Part shown: positions 61,750 through 64,000 of the stretch, piece by piece
How the letters are laid out: each line of letters starts with the position of its first letter
How positions within the stretch are numbered: the stretch's first letter is position 1
Assembly: GCA_049724395.1 (NCBI GenBank)
Contig: JAUGWO010000031.1
Span: 35,390 to 99,389, forward strand
Reading direction: 5' to 3'
DNA: 64,000 bases
Source: Spongospora subterranea f. sp. subterranea
Lineage: Eukaryota; Endomyxa: Phytomyxea; Phytomyxea; Plasmodiophorida
Made by a program: the position numbers and the translations under genes
Notes under the pieces: model-generated
Database searches by the model: none
What the model was told of the DNA's origin: nothing
Seen by the model: only the letters and a program-made list of their open reading frames with translations

Positions 61750-63684
61750 TGTCTGTCAGGATGTCCGGTTAGCCTTGAATATGTAGTACAGATAATCAAC
61801 ACAAATCGACAGGGGCCGGAGGTTCTTGTCATATCATGAACTTACAGGAATCTTCACTAACATTCAGTTGTGGAGAATAAATGGATAACCCCATTTGATC
61901 TATATGAGCGAGTTCCTCGAAACTGTTTGACAAAGGGCGTGCTCCCAAGGTTTTCCCGGTTTATGACTTTTAGGGGGAAACTTTGCTGAATGGAGACTCG
62001 TTTTCCGTGAGTCGAAATTTTTTCTATCGTTAACGAAACCACAAGCACCATTTGGCAGACTTCTTGTGGCAGATATCAAAGGTATTTGGAAATACAATGA
62101 AAGTGACAAAGATTGCCGGCGAAGTGTATTCGCATCGATTGGCGGAATCGATCGCCAAGTCAGAAAAAGTATTTTCAACTGGTAAAGCAGCGACGTGTCC
62201 TGAAAGTGATAACGTGATGAATTGAACAAAGACAACAAAATGATGCGCATACATAACAATATCGATGGGAGATTGATGTGCATTGTTCAGGTCATAAATA
62301 ACATGAGCATGGCTCTTTGCGATCGCATCAGCAACTTTTCTGTAAACAATTGATCACACAAGATCGATTGGAGCATGATATAGTCGCAATTCCTGTCCTC
62401 AGCAAGAGCAGCGCTATGTAATGCGTTGTTGCCATTCTGGGCTCTGATAGCAGGTTCGGCGCCACATTCCAAAAGAACAATGGCGACTTTATCGCTGAGG
62501 TTATCACATAGTTTTTGGGAAGGTGTGGAAAGGGCGGTGGTTGAATATTACGACGATGAACTTATGGCAAGGTGAAGAAGCGTGCGATAATCTGTTGCAT
62601 ATTGACAATTGATATCAATTTTCAGATCCCTCAGTAGCTTGACCAGCTGGTTAGATCTAAAGTAGTTTCAACAATTAATTGATAAGAAATGCTGTAAATT
62701 GACACCAGTTCGGTACCTGTTATTCACGAATTGCTTCGATGATACTGTCAGGAGGACCACTTGGTCGGAAAAGGTTTTTACAGAAATCCTCGAGAGGACC
62801 ACCGTATAACTTGAAATGATCAGAACTACAATCAATCTAAGGGAAGTGGAAAGGTTCTACAAAGCATGATAAGTTTTCTTACGAATCCGACATAAGTAGT
62901 GATATGAACAGAGTGTCGGTGGGTGTTAACCCAGAGTTGTTAGGAATATCAACAAGGGTGGGGTATTGAGAGAATATTGCATCAACAACATCAATCCTGT
63001 GCACTTTTAATCAAAAGAGGGTGATTGGAGTATGACAGAGTCGCAATCCATTTCGTTGGCGACTGCATTAAAACCTGCGGTGTTGCAATTCTGGTCTCTG
63101 ATAAACGGATCAGCGCCACTCTCCAAAAGAACAATGGCGATTTCCTTTTTGAGTTGACCCGATAATAGTTGGCATTAGTGAGATATGAGATTAAAGGCGG
63201 GGTGGTGAATATTACAATCTTAAACTTATCGCAAGCTGATTTAAGGCAAGATGATGTGTATCATATTCAAAATTGATGATTTCACTGTCGATATCCTTCA
63301 AAAGCCTTCGTAGCTCGTTATATCTGCAGTAGTTTCAACAATTGCCGATACGGTACAGTGGTTCGAATTAACATCTCGTCGGTACCTGTTACCGTTAACT
63401 GCATTTACGATCTCTTTAGAAGGACGATTTGGTGTCAAGTTGGTTATGGGCACTTCGTTGAGCGGATCATCGATCAATGGGATGTCGTCAATATGGTCTA
63501 TAATAGGTAGTCGGATTAGCGCCATCGTCCAGTAGTATAAATGAATCCCTCATACTAAAGGGCGTATCTTGGTATGGAATCAGTGAGGAACAGAATGAGA
63601 TAGCGATGTCAGATTCCATTGCAAAACGAAGACGCATGATCTCTATACTCTCCTCTTTGGTCAACTGATTAACTGCCAGATCAG
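61750..63684. repeat. Right arm of the large inverted repeat
   Basis: Reverse-complement partner of 48064-49999. The spacer between arms is 11.75 kb. Outside the arm the flanks (47.7-48.06 kb and 63.69 kb onward) are unrelated. Confidence 0.92.
61852..63684 (-). CDS. Ankyrin-repeat gene, right-arm copy (possibly decayed)
   Basis: Same two-module layout as the left copy, on the opposite strand: IVNAVNGNRYRRDVN, an ADPFIR-type module at about 63060-63140, then AIVLLECGAEPAIRAQNGNN, ALHSAALAED at about 62400-62490, and VAALPVENTFSDLAIDSANR. It differs from the left copy by substitutions and indels. Either a spliced gene family or two decaying copies. Confidence 0.45.
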
Positions 63685-63699
63685 TATTGCGCCCGGCAA

Positions 63700-64000
63700 C
63701 TGTCGGGGACACCGATCCCCGACAACCGCTAAACGACGGGTACGACGACGACGAAAAAAAACTAGACTGGTTTATCACACCGGAAAAAGCCCCATAAACA
63801 TACAATAACAGCTGTTATACAGTGGGTCCTGTCCACCGTACCGAAAGTTTTGATCCGGTCTTGTGTAGCGTATTGGCAACCAAGACATAATCACCTAAGG
63901 AAAAATTCGGAATAGGCGCCTTTCGCTTACGATTTAAACGATCTCGACGGTCCTGGCGATGAGCGATCACCTTTTTATGCATCTGGTCTAAACTGCAACG
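63700..64000 (-). mobile_element. Ty3/gypsy integrase C-terminal fragment at window edge
   Basis: The minus strand encodes a Lys/Arg-rich helix (HKKVIAHRQDRRDRLNRKRK), then FSLGDYVLVAN and SVRWTGPTV, the GPY/F-type end of a Ty3 integrase. It runs off the window. A perfect 9-bp stem hairpin at 63701-63724 marks its inner edge. Whether the element is whole beyond 64000 is unknown. Confidence 0.65.

Overview
This window is nuclear DNA from a small-genome eukaryote, most likely a zoosporic (chytrid-type) fungus. Genes lie close together on both strands and carry many GT-AG introns, usually 45-70 nt but some only 33-40 nt. The conserved set includes a meiotic MutS homologue (MSH5), spliceosome proteins (PUF60, SNW1/Prp45, Dim1) and an ARPC5 subunit. 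It also includes a CSPP1-like centrosome/cilium protein, which fits an organism with flagellated zoospores. The species assignment is inference; I could not run a search.

Layout. 1-2.1 kb: retroelement debris. 2.1-12.6 kb, all minus strand: CSPP1-like protein, RanGAP, PUF60, PTAR1-type prenyltransferase alpha subunit, TauE/SafE-family transporter. 12.6-15.1 kb: gene-poor, with a Ty3-like integrase remnant. 15.1-26.3 kb: ARPC5, a beta-propeller protein, a SAM-domain protein, SRP receptor beta, MSH5, a triple HMG-box protein and a small coiled-coil protein. 26.4-31.8 kb: an array of about 50 copies of a 108-bp satellite. 31.8-37.2 kb: an unrecognised gene, mitochondrial uL3m, a CREST/alkaline-ceramidase-like membrane protein, UMP-CMP kinase. 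37.3-39.2 kb: an inverted-duplication derivative of a pogo/Tigger-like DNA transposon. 40.3-46.5 kb: ZNG1-type G3E GTPase, SNW1 with an RS-like tail, an ER type I membrane protein. 46.6-47.7 kb: a 1.08-kb element with terminal inverted repeats.

48.1-63.7 kb is one large structure. Two diverged inverted arms of about 1.94 kb, each holding an ankyrin-repeat gene copy, enclose an 11.75-kb spacer. The spacer holds a 15-bp minisatellite that changes orientation part-way, a block that is a register-preserving patchwork of this minisatellite and a nearby Ty3/gypsy integrase fragment, that fragment itself, and the essential splicing gene DIM1. The window ends in another Ty3-type integrase fragment.

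The host genes are ordinary housekeeping functions (splicing, nuclear transport, ER targeting, mitochondrial translation, nucleotide metabolism, meiosis) with no operon-like logic. The unusual biology is in the repeats. Two conserved genes (PTAR1, uL3m) show a single-base frame break, one of them in a homopolymer, so part of the oddity may come from assembly error.
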